DNA of 64,000 bases from Shimia sediminis (GCF_003990645.1 NZ_RYZK01000002.1:186001-250000); one strand, 5' to 3'. Counted from the stretch's first letter, positions 32,044 through 43,273 are shown. The notes: generated by a model from the letters alone, not told the origin. Numbers and translations: made by a program.

Positions 32044-33618
32044 ATGACCGATAAGACCCAACAAGACCGCGTCTTGATCTTTGACACAACCTTGCGCGAT
32101 GGCGAGCAAAGCCCCGGCGCGACCATGACCCACGACGAAAAACTCGAGATTGCCGAGATGCTCGACGAGATGGGTGTCGACATCATCGAGGCCGGTTTCC
32201 CGATCGCCTCCGAAGGTGACTTCCGCGCCGTGAGCGAGATCGCAAAGCGTTCAAAAAACAGCAGAATTTGTGGCCTGGCCCGTGCCAACTTTGCCGACAT
32301 CGACCGCTGTTGGGAGGCCGTGAAATTCGCCGGCCAGAACCGCATTCACACCTTTATCGGCACCTCGCCCCTGCACCGCGCCATTCCGAACCTCACGCAA
32401 GATGAGATGGCCGATCTGATCCATGACACCGTCAGCCATGCCCGCAATCTGTGCGAGAACGTACAGTGGTCGCCGATGGATGCGACCCGGACCGAGTGGG
32501 ATTACCTCAAGCGCGTGGTGGAAATCGCGATCAAGGCCGGTGCCTCAACGATCAACATCCCCGACACCGTGGGCTACACCGCGCCGGTGGAAAGCGCCGA
32601 TCTGATCCGCGGCCTGATCGAACAGGTTCCGGGTGCCGACGAAGTGATCTTTGCCACCCACTGCCACAACGACCTTGGCATGGCGACCGCCAACTCACTG
32701 GCCGCCGTGGCGGGTGGTGCGCGTCAAATTGAGTGCACGATCAATGGCTTGGGTGAACGCGCGGGCAACACTGCCCTGGAAGAGGTCGTCATGGCACTCA
32801 AGGTGCGCAACGACATCATGCCCTGGCACACCAGGATCGACACCACCAAGATCATGGCCATATCGCGCCGAGTCGCCACGGTCTCGGGCTTCCCGGTGCA
32901 GTTCAACAAGGCCATCGTCGGCAAGAACGCCTTTGCCCATGAATCCGGCATCCACCAGGACGGCATGTTGAAGAACGCCGAGACGTTCGAGATCATGCGC
33001 CCCGAGGACATCGGCCTTTCGGGCACCTCGCTGCCCCTCGGCAAGCACTCGGGCCGGGCCGCTCTGAACGACAAGCTGAAGAACCTTGGCTTTGACATTG
33101 GCGCCAACCAGCTCAAGGACGTGTTTGTTCGCTTCAAGGACCTCGCCGACCGCAAGAAAGAGGTGTTTGACGACGACATCATCGCACTGATGCGGGTGGG
33201 TGAAGACGAAACCAACGACACGCTGAAACTGGTGTCGATGAAGGTCACCTGCGGCACAGGTGGTCAGGCAGAATCGACGGTTGAGATGGAAATCGACGGA
33301 GATGACCGGTCGGCCACGTCCTTTGGCGACGGCCCGGTAGACGCGACATTCAAAGCGATCCGCGAGTTGCACCCCAACACAGCCCAGTTGCAGCTTTATC
33401 AGGTGCACGCTGTGACCGAAGGCACAGATGCGCAGGCCACCGTGTCCGTGCGTCTGGAGGAAGATGGCGTAATCGCAACCGGTCAATCCGCCAACACCGA
33501 CACGGTTGTCGCCTCGGCCAAGGCCTATATTCATGCGCTCAACCGCCTGATCGTGCGCCGCGGCAAGCTGGGCGAAGGCGCGGATGCACGCGAAATATCC
33601 TATCGCGACATGACCTGA
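32044..33618 (+). CDS. leuA: 2-isopropylmalate synthase
   Basis: ATG 32044 gives 524 residues. The N-terminal DRE-TIM barrel has F-D-T-T-L-R-D-G-E-Q-S-P-G and the metal-binding T-H-C-H-N-D-L-G; the linker contains H-E-S-G-I-H-Q-D-G. The C-terminal LeuA dimer domain (about residues 390-510) carries the leucine feedback site. It condenses acetyl-CoA with 2-oxoisovalerate, the first committed step of leucine synthesis. The leucine-rich leader peptide upstream agrees with this assignment and excludes homocitrate or citramalate synthase as the better call. Confidence 0.95.
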   Translation: MTDKTQQDRVLIFDTTLRDGEQSPGATMTHDEKLEIAEMLDEMGVDIIEAGFPIASEGDFRAVSEIAKRSKNSRICGLARANFADIDRCWEAVKFAGQNRIHTFIGTSPLHRAIPNLTQDEMADLIHDTVSHARNLCENVQWSPMDATRTEWDYLKRVVEIAIKAGASTINIPDTVGYTAPVESADLIRGLIEQVPGADEVIFATHCHNDLGMATANSLAAVAGGARQIECTINGLGERAGNTALEEVVMALKVRNDIMPWHTRIDTTKIMAISRRVATVSGFPVQFNKAIVGKNAFAHESGIHQDGMLKNAETFEIMRPEDIGLSGTSLPLGKHSGRAALNDKLKNLGFDIGANQLKDVFVRFKDLADRKKEVFDDDIIALMRVGEDETNDTLKLVSMKVTCGTGGQAESTVEMEIDGDDRSATSFGDGPVDATFKAIRELHPNTAQLQLYQVHAVTEGTDAQATVSVRLEEDGVIATGQSANTDTVVASAKAYIHALNRLIVRRGKLGEGADAREISYRDMT

Positions 33619-33641
33619 TCTGACCGCGGATATCGGGATAC

Positions 33642-33669
33642 AGGGCTGCCCGATCGGGTGGCCCTTTTT
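33642..33669 (+). terminator. Intrinsic terminator of leuA
   Basis: AGGGC and GCCCT arms enclose an inner CCCGATCGGG stem and are followed by TTTTT, 24 bases after the leuA stop. Confidence 0.8.
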
Positions 33670-33768
33670 GCTTTCACAAGGCGTCAAAGCTATGTGAACC
33701 CCCATGAATCAGTGGACAAAGCACCGGAAACGTCGTGAAATCAACCCCGAGCATCCGTCGGGGTTTCC

Positions 33769-34401
33769 ATGACGATCCGAGTCTCAAGTTTTGGAGTACT
33801 GTTGGCCGCCAACCTATTGGCACAGCCGGCTATGGCGCAGGAGCTGAATTGGTCCTGGGGTTTGGATGTGACGTCGAACTATGTCTTTGCCGGCGTGACG
33901 CAAAGCGACGATGGCCCGGCGATCCAGCCCTGGTTCGAGGTCGAGAGCCAGGGCGCATATTTTGCCTTTTGGGGCTCTACCGTCGATCTTGGGTCGGATG
34001 AATGGGAACTCGATTGGTATCTCGGCTACCGCAACACGACCTCCTATGATCTCGATTGGGATGTCGGTTTGGCCTTTTATACCTACAATTCGACGGGCTA
34101 CTGCTGCACCGAGGTGACACTGGAGCTGTCCTATCCGGTGACATCACAGGCTTCGGTTGGGGGGTTCCTGGGCTACAACCCTGACTCGGGGCATTGGCAC
34201 CGGTATCTTGACGGGTCTTTTGCCTTTACCGACAGGATTTCCGGCTCGGCGCGCATCGGTGCAAATGACGGGATGGACACGGAATACTGGCAGCTTGGCG
34301 CCAGCTACAATTTCAACGACTCCGTCTCAGCCGATCTGCGCTATCACGGTGCAGACGTTGGGGACGCGGGCCTCGCCTTCAGCCTGAGTTTCGGCTTCTA
34401 A
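33769..34401 (+). CDS. TorF-family putative porin
   Basis: The 210-residue protein has a signal peptide (about residues 1-24, ending P-A-M-A-Q). It continues L-N-W-S-W-G-L-D-V-T-S-N-Y-V-F-A-G-V-T-Q, the typical start of the TorF/Gcw_chp outer-membrane beta-barrel family. Alternating aromatic strands and a terminal F-S-L-S-F-G-F, with a C-terminal aromatic residue, support outer-membrane insertion. The substrate is unknown. It stands alone after the leuA terminator and converges with the Cys-rich gene. Confidence 0.85.
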   Translation: MTIRVSSFGVLLAANLLAQPAMAQELNWSWGLDVTSNYVFAGVTQSDDGPAIQPWFEVESQGAYFAFWGSTVDLGSDEWELDWYLGYRNTTSYDLDWDVGLAFYTYNSTGYCCTEVTLELSYPVTSQASVGGFLGYNPDSGHWHRYLDGSFAFTDRISGSARIGANDGMDTEYWQLGASYNFNDSVSADLRYHGADVGDAGLAFSLSFGF

Positions 34402-34440
34402 GCTGTGGCTCCAAGTCGGTCACGTTTCGCGAGGGCATCG

Positions 34441-35034
34441 CTAACCACAGTAGAGGCAGTTCGAATAGCTATTGCAGTCAAACCCGTTGCCATCATAGCA
34501 AATGCAATCGCAATGGTTCAGATATGGGAAACCAGGTGGGCAACATGTGTGTCCTTGGTCATTGCAAAAGTAGGTAATGCAATCATAGTGGCCTGCTCCA
34601 TAATGGGCAGCACAGTCACCGCAGGCCGCGCGTGATTTTGTTGGCAATCCCAGTGTCACGGCAGACGCCAATGCTCCGTATTTGAAGACCAGCCCCAACA
34701 ACTGCCGACGCGAAACCTGTTGCTCTGGCCTGCCAGTTCTGATGGGCAGCACGGCGTGCGGGCCTATCTGCACCAACTCACCGGCTGCAGCTCTGCGCAT
34801 CTGCCACACGTGACGAACTGCGAACGTCACGACGTGCGCCAGGGTTGTCGTCGCCAACACCATTGAAAGGATCGCCAAAACACTGACCAAAACCAATCCG
34901 AAATCATACTTCACAGCAAGAAAAGTCGTGAGCCCGCCAAGCACTGCACCCCAGAAGGCGAACCTCATACAAACCGCACAGCGCCCAAACTTGTTGCCCC
35001 AAAAGTGTTTAATCCTTCTTGTCAAACTGCGCAT
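34441..35034 (-). CDS. Membrane-anchored Cys-rich protein with internal Tat-like motif (unrecognised)
   Basis: ATG 35034 has a good AGGGGGA ribosome binding site and gives 197 residues; an upstream ATG at 35121 has none. Layout: an N-terminal basic region with R-C-A-V-C, two membrane helices (about residues 25-70), a cytosolic linker, an S-R-R-Q-L-L-G motif followed by a third hydrophobic segment and K-S-R-A-A, then a C-terminal tail of about 62 residues with 12 cysteines. The tail includes T-C-C-P-P-G and H-C-D-C-I-C. Twelve Cys and C-P-P-G recall the disulfide-rich light chain of methylamine dehydrogenase, but no tryptophan is present in the tail. I do not recognise the family. Base composition is more AT-rich than its neighbours. 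Confidence 0.65.
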   Translation of the reverse strand: MRSLTRRIKHFWGNKFGRCAVCMRFAFWGAVLGGLTTFLAVKYDFGLVLVSVLAILSMVLATTTLAHVVTFAVRHVWQMRRAAAGELVQIGPHAVLPIRTGRPEQQVSRRQLLGLVFKYGALASAVTLGLPTKSRAACGDCAAHYGAGHYDCITYFCNDQGHTCCPPGFPYLNHCDCICYDGNGFDCNSYSNCLYCG

Positions 35035-36478
<1,444 letters not shown>

Positions 36479-36543
36479 CCCGGATTTGACGCGCGGGTAA
36501 CCCGCATGCCAGTCTCGGAGCGCGAACCTGAACGAGGGAAACC

Positions 36544-37434
36544 GTGGCCAAGGACCGGAATCAGGGTGATGACTATATTGGTCCGCTGAAGCGTCTTCTG
36601 CTGGCCACACTATTGTTGTGCCTGTTTGCCATTTTCCTTGTCTGGCGGATCGACAGCCCTCGGGTCGAAAGGTTCCGGGCGCAGGTGGTTGACCGGGTGG
36701 TGCCTTCGATGGATTGGGCCATGGCGCCGGTAACAGGCGCGATCAATTTGGTACGCGATTATCAAAGCTATCAGCGCATCGTGGACCAGAACAAGGAACT
36801 GCGTCGCGAATTGCAGCAAATGAAGGCCTGGAAAGAGGCTGCCCTGCAGCTTGAGCAGGAAAATGCCCGCCTTCTTGACCTGAACAATGTCCGCCTCGAT
36901 CCGCGTTTGACCTTTGTGACCGGCGTGGTGCTGGCCGACAGCGGCTCTCCTTTCCGTCAATCCGTACTGCTGAACATTGGCGCACGAGACGGCATTGTGG
37001 ATGGCTGGGCAACCATGGACGGGATCGGACTCGTGGGGCGAATTTCGGGCGTGGGACGCTCGTCCAGCAGGGTGATCCTGTTATCCGACAGCTCCAGCCG
37101 CATCCCGGTTATGATTCAGCCCTCGGGCCAGACCGCCATCGTCGCCGGAGACAATTCCATCGCGCCCTACATCGACTTTCTTGAAAACCCCGAGCGTGTG
37201 CGCCCCGGTGACCGTGTGATCTCGTCCGGCGACGGTGGCGTGTTTCCCAGTGGCCTGCTGGTTGGTCAGGTTGCCACGGACCCCGGCGGCCGCCTGCGCG
37301 TGCGTCTCGCGGCAGACTACGAACGGCTGGAATTCCTGAGGGTCCTGCGCGACCATGGGCACGAGCAGATCACGGAACCCGGCGGGATCATTTCACCCGA
37401 AGCCCCAACATCGCCGGAGGCCGGAGATGGCTGA
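36544..37434 (+). CDS. mreC: Rod-shape-determining protein MreC
   Basis: The 296-residue protein starts at GTG 36544 behind GAGGGAAA. It has one N-terminal membrane helix (about residues 17-37), a coiled coil (about 75-110, with L-R-R-E-L-Q-Q-M-K) and the MreC beta-barrel region, including G-A-R-D-G-I-V-D-G-W and the S-G-D-G-G-V-F-P-S-G-L motif. It links MreB to the periplasmic synthases PBP2 and RodA. It overlaps mreD by eight bases. Confidence 0.94.
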   Translation: MAKDRNQGDDYIGPLKRLLLATLLLCLFAIFLVWRIDSPRVERFRAQVVDRVVPSMDWAMAPVTGAINLVRDYQSYQRIVDQNKELRRELQQMKAWKEAALQLEQENARLLDLNNVRLDPRLTFVTGVVLADSGSPFRQSVLLNIGARDGIVDGWATMDGIGLVGRISGVGRSSSRVILLSDSSSRIPVMIQPSGQTAIVAGDNSIAPYIDFLENPERVRPGDRVISSGDGGVFPSGLLVGQVATDPGGRLRVRLAADYERLEFLRVLRDHGHEQITEPGGIISPEAPTSPEAGDG

Positions 37435-37966
37435 GGCAGGACAGACGAGCAAGTGGCGCATGCGATTCTGGTACGGGTTGCTCGTACTTGGCCTGCTGTA
37501 TCTCCAGCTGTTGCCACTCCAGACCGTGCCGCGCAGCTGGGCCGGGCCTGACCTGATCGTGCTATTCACGGTGGCCTGGTCCATCCGGCGGCCTGAATAT
37601 GTGCCAACCGTGCTGGTTGCGGTGATGGCCTTGTTGGTGGACTTCATTTTACTGCGCCCACCAGGTGTCATGGCCGCAACTCTGGTGGTCGCCCGGCAAC
37701 TATTGAAACGACAAGAGCCGGGACTGCGAGACGCCACCTTTATGACCGAGTGGATGGTGGCTGCATTGGCCCTTGCGGGCCTTGCTTTGGCGAACCGTGT
37801 GTTCCTTGCCATATTTCTGGTGGATCAGGCCCCGTTGGGCATGACCCTGATGGAACTCGCGATGAATGTCATGGCCTATCCGATGGTGGTTCTGGTTTCG
37901 CATGTCGCCTTTGGCATTCGCAAAGTTGTTCCGGGGGAAACCGATGCCGTGGCAGGTGCCATATGA
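37427..37966 (+). CDS. mreD: Rod-shape-determining protein MreD
   Basis: ATG 37427 lies behind GGAG and inside the end of mreC; the 179-residue protein has five membrane helices. Family conservation is low, but G-P-D-L-I-V-L-F-T-V-A-W, R-R-P-E-Y-V-P and the operon position make the call secure. Its TGA overlaps the mrdA ATG. Confidence 0.9.
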   Translation: MAEAGQTSKWRMRFWYGLLVLGLLYLQLLPLQTVPRSWAGPDLIVLFTVAWSIRRPEYVPTVLVAVMALLVDFILLRPPGVMAATLVVARQLLKRQEPGLRDATFMTEWMVAALALAGLALANRVFLAIFLVDQAPLGMTLMELAMNVMAYPMVVLVSHVAFGIRKVVPGETDAVAGAI

Positions 37967-39909
37967 GACGCCCCAAGGTCGACAACCCCGAGTTTCAGGG
38001 CCGCCTCAGCCGCCGGGCGCTTTTGCTGGGTGGGGCGCAGCTGGGCTTCATGGGCCTTTTGGGGCTGCGCATGCGTCAACTGCAGGTGGAGCAGTCCGAT
38101 CAATACCGGTTGCTGGCCGAAGAAAACCGCATCAACATCCGGCTGTTGCCACCGGCCCGAGGTGAAATTTTTGATCGCAACGGCGTCTCGCTGGCACGCA
38201 ATCAACCCTCGTACAGGATCAACATCGTGCGCGAAGACGCCGGTGACGTCGATGCGGTGATCGCAAAACTGTCCGAACTCATTGAGCTGGACGAAGAAGA
38301 CCTGAACCGCGCGATGGCTGAGATGAAACGCTCTGCCCCGTTTCTGCCCGTTACGGTGGCGGATCACGTGACCTGGGACCAGGTTAGCCGCGTTGCCGTG
38401 AACGCGCCCGCACTGCCTGGGGTCACGCCAGATGTGGGCCTGTCGCGGCAATACCCGCTGGATGGCGATTTTGCCCATGTGGTTGGCTATGTGGGCCCGG
38501 TCAGTGACTATGACCTCTCGAAAATCGAAAACCCCGATCCATTGTTGCGCATCCCGCGTTTCCAGATCGGCAAGGTCGGTGTCGAAGCCAAACACGAGGC
38601 CGAGTTGCGCGGGTCAGCGGGCACCAAACGCGTTGAGGTCAACGCAGTGGGTCGTGTCATGCGAGAGCTGGACCGGCAGGAAGGTCAGCAAGGCGAAGAC
38701 CTGCAACTGACGATCGACCAGAAACTGCAATCCTATGTTCAGGCCCGTCTGGGCGAAGAAAGCGCGGCCGCCGTCGTAATGGATTGCCGCAACGGCGACC
38801 TTCTGGCGGTCAACTCTGCACCGACCTTTGATCCAAACCACTTTGTGACCGGCATTTCTGTCGCCAATTATCAGGCCCTGACCGAAAACAACCACCGACC
38901 GCTCGCGGCCAAATCCGTGCAAGGCACCTATCCTCCGGGATCTACGTTCAAGATGATCACCGCCCTTGCGGCGCTCGAAGAGGGACTGGTTTCCTCCGAA
39001 GACACGGTCTGGTGTCCCGGTTACCTCGAGGTATCGGATCGCAAGTTTCACTGCTGGAAGCGCGCTGGCCACGGGCATGTGGACCTGAACCAGGCCCTGC
39101 GGGAAAGCTGCGATGTTTACTTCTATGAGCTTGCGCTTGAGTTGGGCATTGACCGGATTTCGGCCATGGCAACGCGTTTGGGGCTGGGTCTTCGGCACGA
39201 TCTGCCGCTGTCGGGGATGGCCAGTGGTCTGAACCCGACCCGCGATTGGAAGGCGCGCGTGCGCGGACAGAACTGGGTGCCCGGTGACACGGTAAACGCC
39301 TCGATCGGTCAGGGGTTCGTTCTGGCCTCGCCGCTGCAACTGGCTGTGATGACGTCACGCCTCGCATCCGGATTGGCGCTTGAGCCGCATCTGATAAAAT
39401 CCGTGAACGGTGTCGAGCCGCCGCGAGCCGAGGTGCCCTCGCTTGGGCTCAACGAAAACAACCTGCGCCATATCCGGCGCGGGATGTTTGCGGTGTCGAA
39501 CCATCGGCGTGGGACGGGCTATGGCAGCCGTGTGATTGAAGATGCCTATCGACTGGCCGGCAAAACCGGCACCAGTCAGGTGCGCAATATCACTGCGGCG
39601 GAACGGGCCGCAGGCGTGACCAAGAACGAAGACCTGCCCTGGGAACGCCGCGACCACGCGTTGTTCGTGAACTTTGCCCCCATCGAAGACCCAAAGATCG
39701 CCGTTGCCGTCGTGGTTGAACATGGCGGTGGCGGGTCAACAGCGGCCGCTCCCATTGCGCGTGACATCACGCTGCAGGCCCTGTTTGATGGTGACCCGCC
39801 CATCGCGGCCTATCCCGCCAAGGACCGCCGCAAGATCGAAGAACAACAGGACCGACTGCGCGCCCTGATGCCGGATCGTGACGGCAACCGGGGAGACGCG
39901 CGCACATGA
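37963..39909 (+). CDS. mrdA: Penicillin-binding protein 2 (transpeptidase of the elongasome)
   Basis: ATG 37963 overlaps the mreD stop; 648 residues. There is one N-terminal membrane helix, a PBP dimerisation domain with P-A-R-G-E-I-F-D-R-N-G, and a transpeptidase domain with S-T-F-K (serine nucleophile), S-C-D as the SxN-type motif, and K-T-G-T. It cross-links lateral peptidoglycan with RodA. It overlaps rodA by four bases. Confidence 0.95.
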   Translation: MRRPKVDNPEFQGRLSRRALLLGGAQLGFMGLLGLRMRQLQVEQSDQYRLLAEENRINIRLLPPARGEIFDRNGVSLARNQPSYRINIVREDAGDVDAVIAKLSELIELDEEDLNRAMAEMKRSAPFLPVTVADHVTWDQVSRVAVNAPALPGVTPDVGLSRQYPLDGDFAHVVGYVGPVSDYDLSKIENPDPLLRIPRFQIGKVGVEAKHEAELRGSAGTKRVEVNAVGRVMRELDRQEGQQGEDLQLTIDQKLQSYVQARLGEESAAAVVMDCRNGDLLAVNSAPTFDPNHFVTGISVANYQALTENNHRPLAAKSVQGTYPPGSTFKMITALAALEEGLVSSEDTVWCPGYLEVSDRKFHCWKRAGHGHVDLNQALRESCDVYFYELALELGIDRISAMATRLGLGLRHDLPLSGMASGLNPTRDWKARVRGQNWVPGDTVNASIGQGFVLASPLQLAVMTSRLASGLALEPHLIKSVNGVEPPRAEVPSLGLNENNLRHIRRGMFAVSNHRRGTGYGSRVIEDAYRLAGKTGTSQVRNITAAERAAGVTKNEDLPWERRDHALFVNFAPIEDPKIAVAVVVEHGGGGSTAAAPIARDITLQALFDGDPPIAAYPAKDRRKIEEQQDRLRALMPDRDGNRGDART

Positions 39910-41045
39910 GTTATCTTGAGTATTCCGTCAAATCCGTTCCCAGCGGCCCGCGCAAGGTCCTGTTCCTGAACTGGCCTCTGATCCTGTTGCTTTCGGCCAT
40001 CGCAGGCGTTGGCTTCATGATGCTCTACTCTGTCGCGGGTGGCTCTTTCAGCCCCTGGGCCGAGCCGCAAATCAAGCGATTCGCCTTGGGGTTGGGTCTG
40101 ATGTTGATCGTCGCCATGATCCCAATCTGGTTTTGGCGCAGTGTTTCCGGGGGCGCATACCTGGGCACTATTCTACTGCTGGTGTTGGTCGAGGTGATGG
40201 GCAGTGTCGGCATGGGCGCACAGCGTTGGATTGATCTGGGCTTCATGCGGCTGCAGCCTTCGGAACTGATGAAAATCACGTTGGTGATGGCACTGGCCGC
40301 GTATTACGACTGGCTGCCACCGGCCAAAATCTCACGCCCGCTCTGGGTGGCTTTGCCCGTTCTGGCCATTCTTCTGCCCACAGCACTGGTTCTGCGCCAG
40401 CCGGATTTGGGAACGTCTTTGTTGCTGATCATCGGTGGCGCCATGGTGATGTTCATGGCCGGGGTGCATTGGGGATACTTCGCAACTGTTTCAGCCATGG
40501 GCGTCGGCCTGGTCACAGCTGTCTTTCAATCACGCGGCACAGGTTGGCAATTGCTGAAAGACTACCAGTACAGACGTATCGACACGTTCCTTGATCCAGC
40601 CAGCGATCCGCTGGGGGCGGGCTATCACATCACCCAATCCAAAATTGCGCTGGGGTCCGGAGGCTGGACCGGGCGGGGCTTCATGCAAGGGACCCAGTCG
40701 CGGCTGAATTTTCTGCCAGAAAAACACACTGACTTTATCTTCACCACGCTGGCAGAAGAGTTTGGATTCCTTGGGGGGATATCGCTTTTGGGGCTATATG
40801 CGCTGATCATCGTGTTTTGCATTACGGCGGCGCTCGTCAACCGTGACCGGTTCTCCTCGCTCCTGATCCTTGGCATTGCGGCGACCTTTTTCCTGTTCTT
40901 CGCGGTCAACATGTCCATGGTCATGGGGCTGGCGCCGGTTGTGGGGGTTCCGCTACCGCTGGTCAGCTACGGTGGCTCGGCCATGCTGGTTCTGTTGGTG
41001 GCTTTTGGACTGGTACAAAGCGCCCACGTGCATCGCCCACGCTAA
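39906..41045 (+). CDS. rodA: Rod-shape-determining SEDS glycosyltransferase RodA
   Basis: The 379-residue polytopic protein starts at ATG 39906 inside the mrdA stop. SEDS features are G-A-Q-R-W-I-D-L-G with Q-P-S-E-L-M-K, the long loop with Y-Q-Y-R-R-I-D-T-F-L-D-P and G-S-G-G-W-T-G-R-G, and P-E-K-H-T-D-F-I-F. The terminal G-V-P-L-P-L-V-S-Y-G-G-S-A motif is also present. It polymerises lipid II in partnership with PBP2. Confidence 0.96.
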   Translation: MSYLEYSVKSVPSGPRKVLFLNWPLILLLSAIAGVGFMMLYSVAGGSFSPWAEPQIKRFALGLGLMLIVAMIPIWFWRSVSGGAYLGTILLLVLVEVMGSVGMGAQRWIDLGFMRLQPSELMKITLVMALAAYYDWLPPAKISRPLWVALPVLAILLPTALVLRQPDLGTSLLLIIGGAMVMFMAGVHWGYFATVSAMGVGLVTAVFQSRGTGWQLLKDYQYRRIDTFLDPASDPLGAGYHITQSKIALGSGGWTGRGFMQGTQSRLNFLPEKHTDFIFTTLAEEFGFLGGISLLGLYALIIVFCITAALVNRDRFSSLLILGIAATFFLFFAVNMSMVMGLAPVVGVPLPLVSYGGSAMLVLLVAFGLVQSAHVHRPR

Positions 41046-41115
41046 GCCCCCTTGCCCTGTCCTTTGTTCTGTGGCCTGACTGGCCGCACGCTACATACAG
41101 CCGGAAAGACCTACG

Positions 41116-42045
41116 ATGATCAATGTCCTGTTCGCCGCCCGCTCAGAACGCTGGGGAACCTATGAAGCGCCTTTGAAAGCGGCGTTTGAAGAATACGGTT
41201 TGGATGTCGATCTGCGCACTGACTTTGCGCCGGATGAGGTCGATTACATCGTATATGCCCCCAACAGTGATGTGCAGGATTTCACGCCCTACACCCGATG
41301 CAAAGCCGTGTTGAACCTGTGGGCCGGGGTAGAGGGCATTGTTGGAAACCAAACACTGACTCAGCCGCTGGCACGCATGGTGGATTATGGCCTGACCCAA
41401 GGCATGGTCGAATGGGTCACCGGTCATGTTCTGCGGTATCATCTGGGCATGGACCTGCATATCCACGGGCAGGACGGAGAATGGCGCACCTATGTTCCCC
41501 CTCTGGCCGAGGATCGGCGCGTCACCATCCTTGGCCTAGGCGAGTTGGGCACCGCCTGTGGCAGCGCGCTGACGACTCTCGGTTTTCCTGTGACCGGTTG
41601 GAGCCGGTCGCAAAAAGAGATTACCGGCATCACCTGTTTCAGCGGCCCGGATGGCCTGTCTCAGGCCTTGGACCGTGCCGATATCCTCGTGTTACTCTTG
41701 CCCAAGACCCCTGCGACAGAGAACACCCTGAACGCCGAAACCCTCGCTCTGCTGCCTGATGGCGCGGTTGTGATCAATCCGGGGCGTGGGCAGCTGATTG
41801 ACGACGACGCGCTGCTGGCTGCGCTCGACGATGGTCCCGTTCAGCACGCCACGTTGGACGTGTTCCGGGTGGAACCATTGCCTGCGGATCACCCCTTTTG
41901 GCACCACCCTCGTGTGACCGTAACACCCCATATCGCCAGCGAAACGCGCCCCGCTTCGGCGAGCCGGGTGATTGCCGAAAACATTTCCCGCAGCGAGGCG
42001 GGGGACCCGTTGCTACACCTGGTCAACCGCGACGCGGGTTACTGA
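41116..42045 (+). CDS. ghrA: Glyoxylate/hydroxypyruvate reductase A
   Basis: The 309-residue D-isomer-specific 2-hydroxyacid dehydrogenase has a Rossmann motif G-L-G-E-L-G-T-A, then P-K-T-P-A-T-E-N-T-L, N-P-G-R-G-Q-L-I-D and D-V-F-R-V-E-P-L-P-A-D-H-P-F-W. The catalytic histidine lies in V-T-P-H-I-A-S. This pattern matches GhrA, which reduces glyoxylate and hydroxypyruvate with NADPH. It is a separate unit after the rod operon and converges with BenE, overlapping by seven bases. Confidence 0.88.
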   Translation: MINVLFAARSERWGTYEAPLKAAFEEYGLDVDLRTDFAPDEVDYIVYAPNSDVQDFTPYTRCKAVLNLWAGVEGIVGNQTLTQPLARMVDYGLTQGMVEWVTGHVLRYHLGMDLHIHGQDGEWRTYVPPLAEDRRVTILGLGELGTACGSALTTLGFPVTGWSRSQKEITGITCFSGPDGLSQALDRADILVLLLPKTPATENTLNAETLALLPDGAVVINPGRGQLIDDDALLAALDDGPVQHATLDVFRVEPLPADHPFWHHPRVTVTPHIASETRPASASRVIAENISRSEAGDPLLHLVNRDAGY

Positions 42046-43211
42046 GCCCAGGCCCGTTTCGCAAACCAGATCACCGCGCCTGCGACCACACCCCAGAACG
42101 CCCCGCTCACTCCGAACAGGGTCATGCCGCTGGCCGTGATGAGAAAGGTCATGGCCGGGGCTTCGCTCTGCTTCGGATCGCTGAAAGCGGCCGAGATCGC
42201 CGAAACCAGCGCCGGGATCAACGCGAGGCCCGCAACTGCGGTGATCAGTTCTGCCGGGGCAACGCTGGCCAACCGGGTGACAATGGCTGCAGCGAAAGCA
42301 AATGCGATAAAGACGGTGCCCGAGACTATGGCTGCCCAATACCGCCCCTTGGGGTCGGCCCCGGCGTCTTCGCCTGCCATCATGGCAGCGGTGATGGCAG
42401 ACATGTTCACAGGCACAGCGCCAAATGGGGCGATGAGCAGGCTCGCCAGCCCCGTCTTGCGCAATGCCGATTGCCGGTCGATGGCATAGCCGTTCAACTC
42501 CAACACCGCGAACCCGGGGATATTCTGTCCCGCCATCGTCACAAGATAGAGTGGTACGGCGATCGAGATCAGGGATTGCAGCGAAAACACAGGGGTTACA
42601 AAGGCGAAATCAGGTAACAGAGCCTGTGATGTGGCAGGGCTCGCCTCGGGCAGATCCACGCCGACAAACATCACAATCAGAAAGGCCACGACGGCCAAGG
42701 GCATCGCCGCCAGCCGGTTCCATGTCAGCCCGATCAACCAGGCCAGGATCACTGGCAGAACAAGCAAAGGCACGGCCCCCAACCCCAAGGCAGGTGCAAA
42801 ACACAGCTTCAGGATCACCCCAGCCAGCAGTGCATTTGCAACAGGTTTGGGGATCGCGGCGACGATACGTCCCAGCGCCGGGATCACACCGGTGATCAGA
42901 ATCAGCGCCGCACAACAGATCATGGCCCCCACAGCCTCGGCAAACCCGCCGGGCAGCGCTGCAGACGCCGCGAGAAACGCCGCACCGGGTGTGGACCAGG
43001 CCACCGCCGCGGGTGTGCGTGTCAAACCCGGCAACCAGATGCTGCAAACGCCCATGCCAAGCGTCGCAAAGAACAAGCCTGTCGCAGCTTCGGCCTGTGA
43101 CGCGCCAACGGCCGTCAACCCGGCCAGCACAATCGCGAAGGACGCCGCATAGCCAACAAAAGCCGCAAGAGCGCCCATGTACACTGCCCGCACCGAGATA
43201 TCCCGAAACAT
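42039..43211 (-). CDS. BenE-family benzoate/H+ symporter-like permease
   Basis: ATG 43211, nine bases from GGGGG, gives 390 residues; a TTG at 43226 is less likely. The protein has about 12 hydrophobic helices and BenE-type segments: S-T-P-G-A-A-F-L near residue 75, Q-N-I-P-G-F-A-V-L and P-F-G-A-V-P-V-N-M-S-A-I-T-A-A. No aromatic degradation genes are nearby, so the actual substrate is open. It lies in the inner membrane. Confidence 0.87.
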   Translation of the reverse strand: MFRDISVRAVYMGALAAFVGYAASFAIVLAGLTAVGASQAEAATGLFFATLGMGVCSIWLPGLTRTPAAVAWSTPGAAFLAASAALPGGFAEAVGAMICCAALILITGVIPALGRIVAAIPKPVANALLAGVILKLCFAPALGLGAVPLLVLPVILAWLIGLTWNRLAAMPLAVVAFLIVMFVGVDLPEASPATSQALLPDFAFVTPVFSLQSLISIAVPLYLVTMAGQNIPGFAVLELNGYAIDRQSALRKTGLASLLIAPFGAVPVNMSAITAAMMAGEDAGADPKGRYWAAIVSGTVFIAFAFAAAIVTRLASVAPAELITAVAGLALIPALVSAISAAFSDPKQSEAPAMTFLITASGMTLFGVSGAFWGVVAGAVIWFAKRAWAQ

Positions 43212-43273
43212 CAAATGTGCCCCCAAAACAGACCTGCGCGGAGTTTTGTCGATTCCAGACCCCAGTTCAATGC

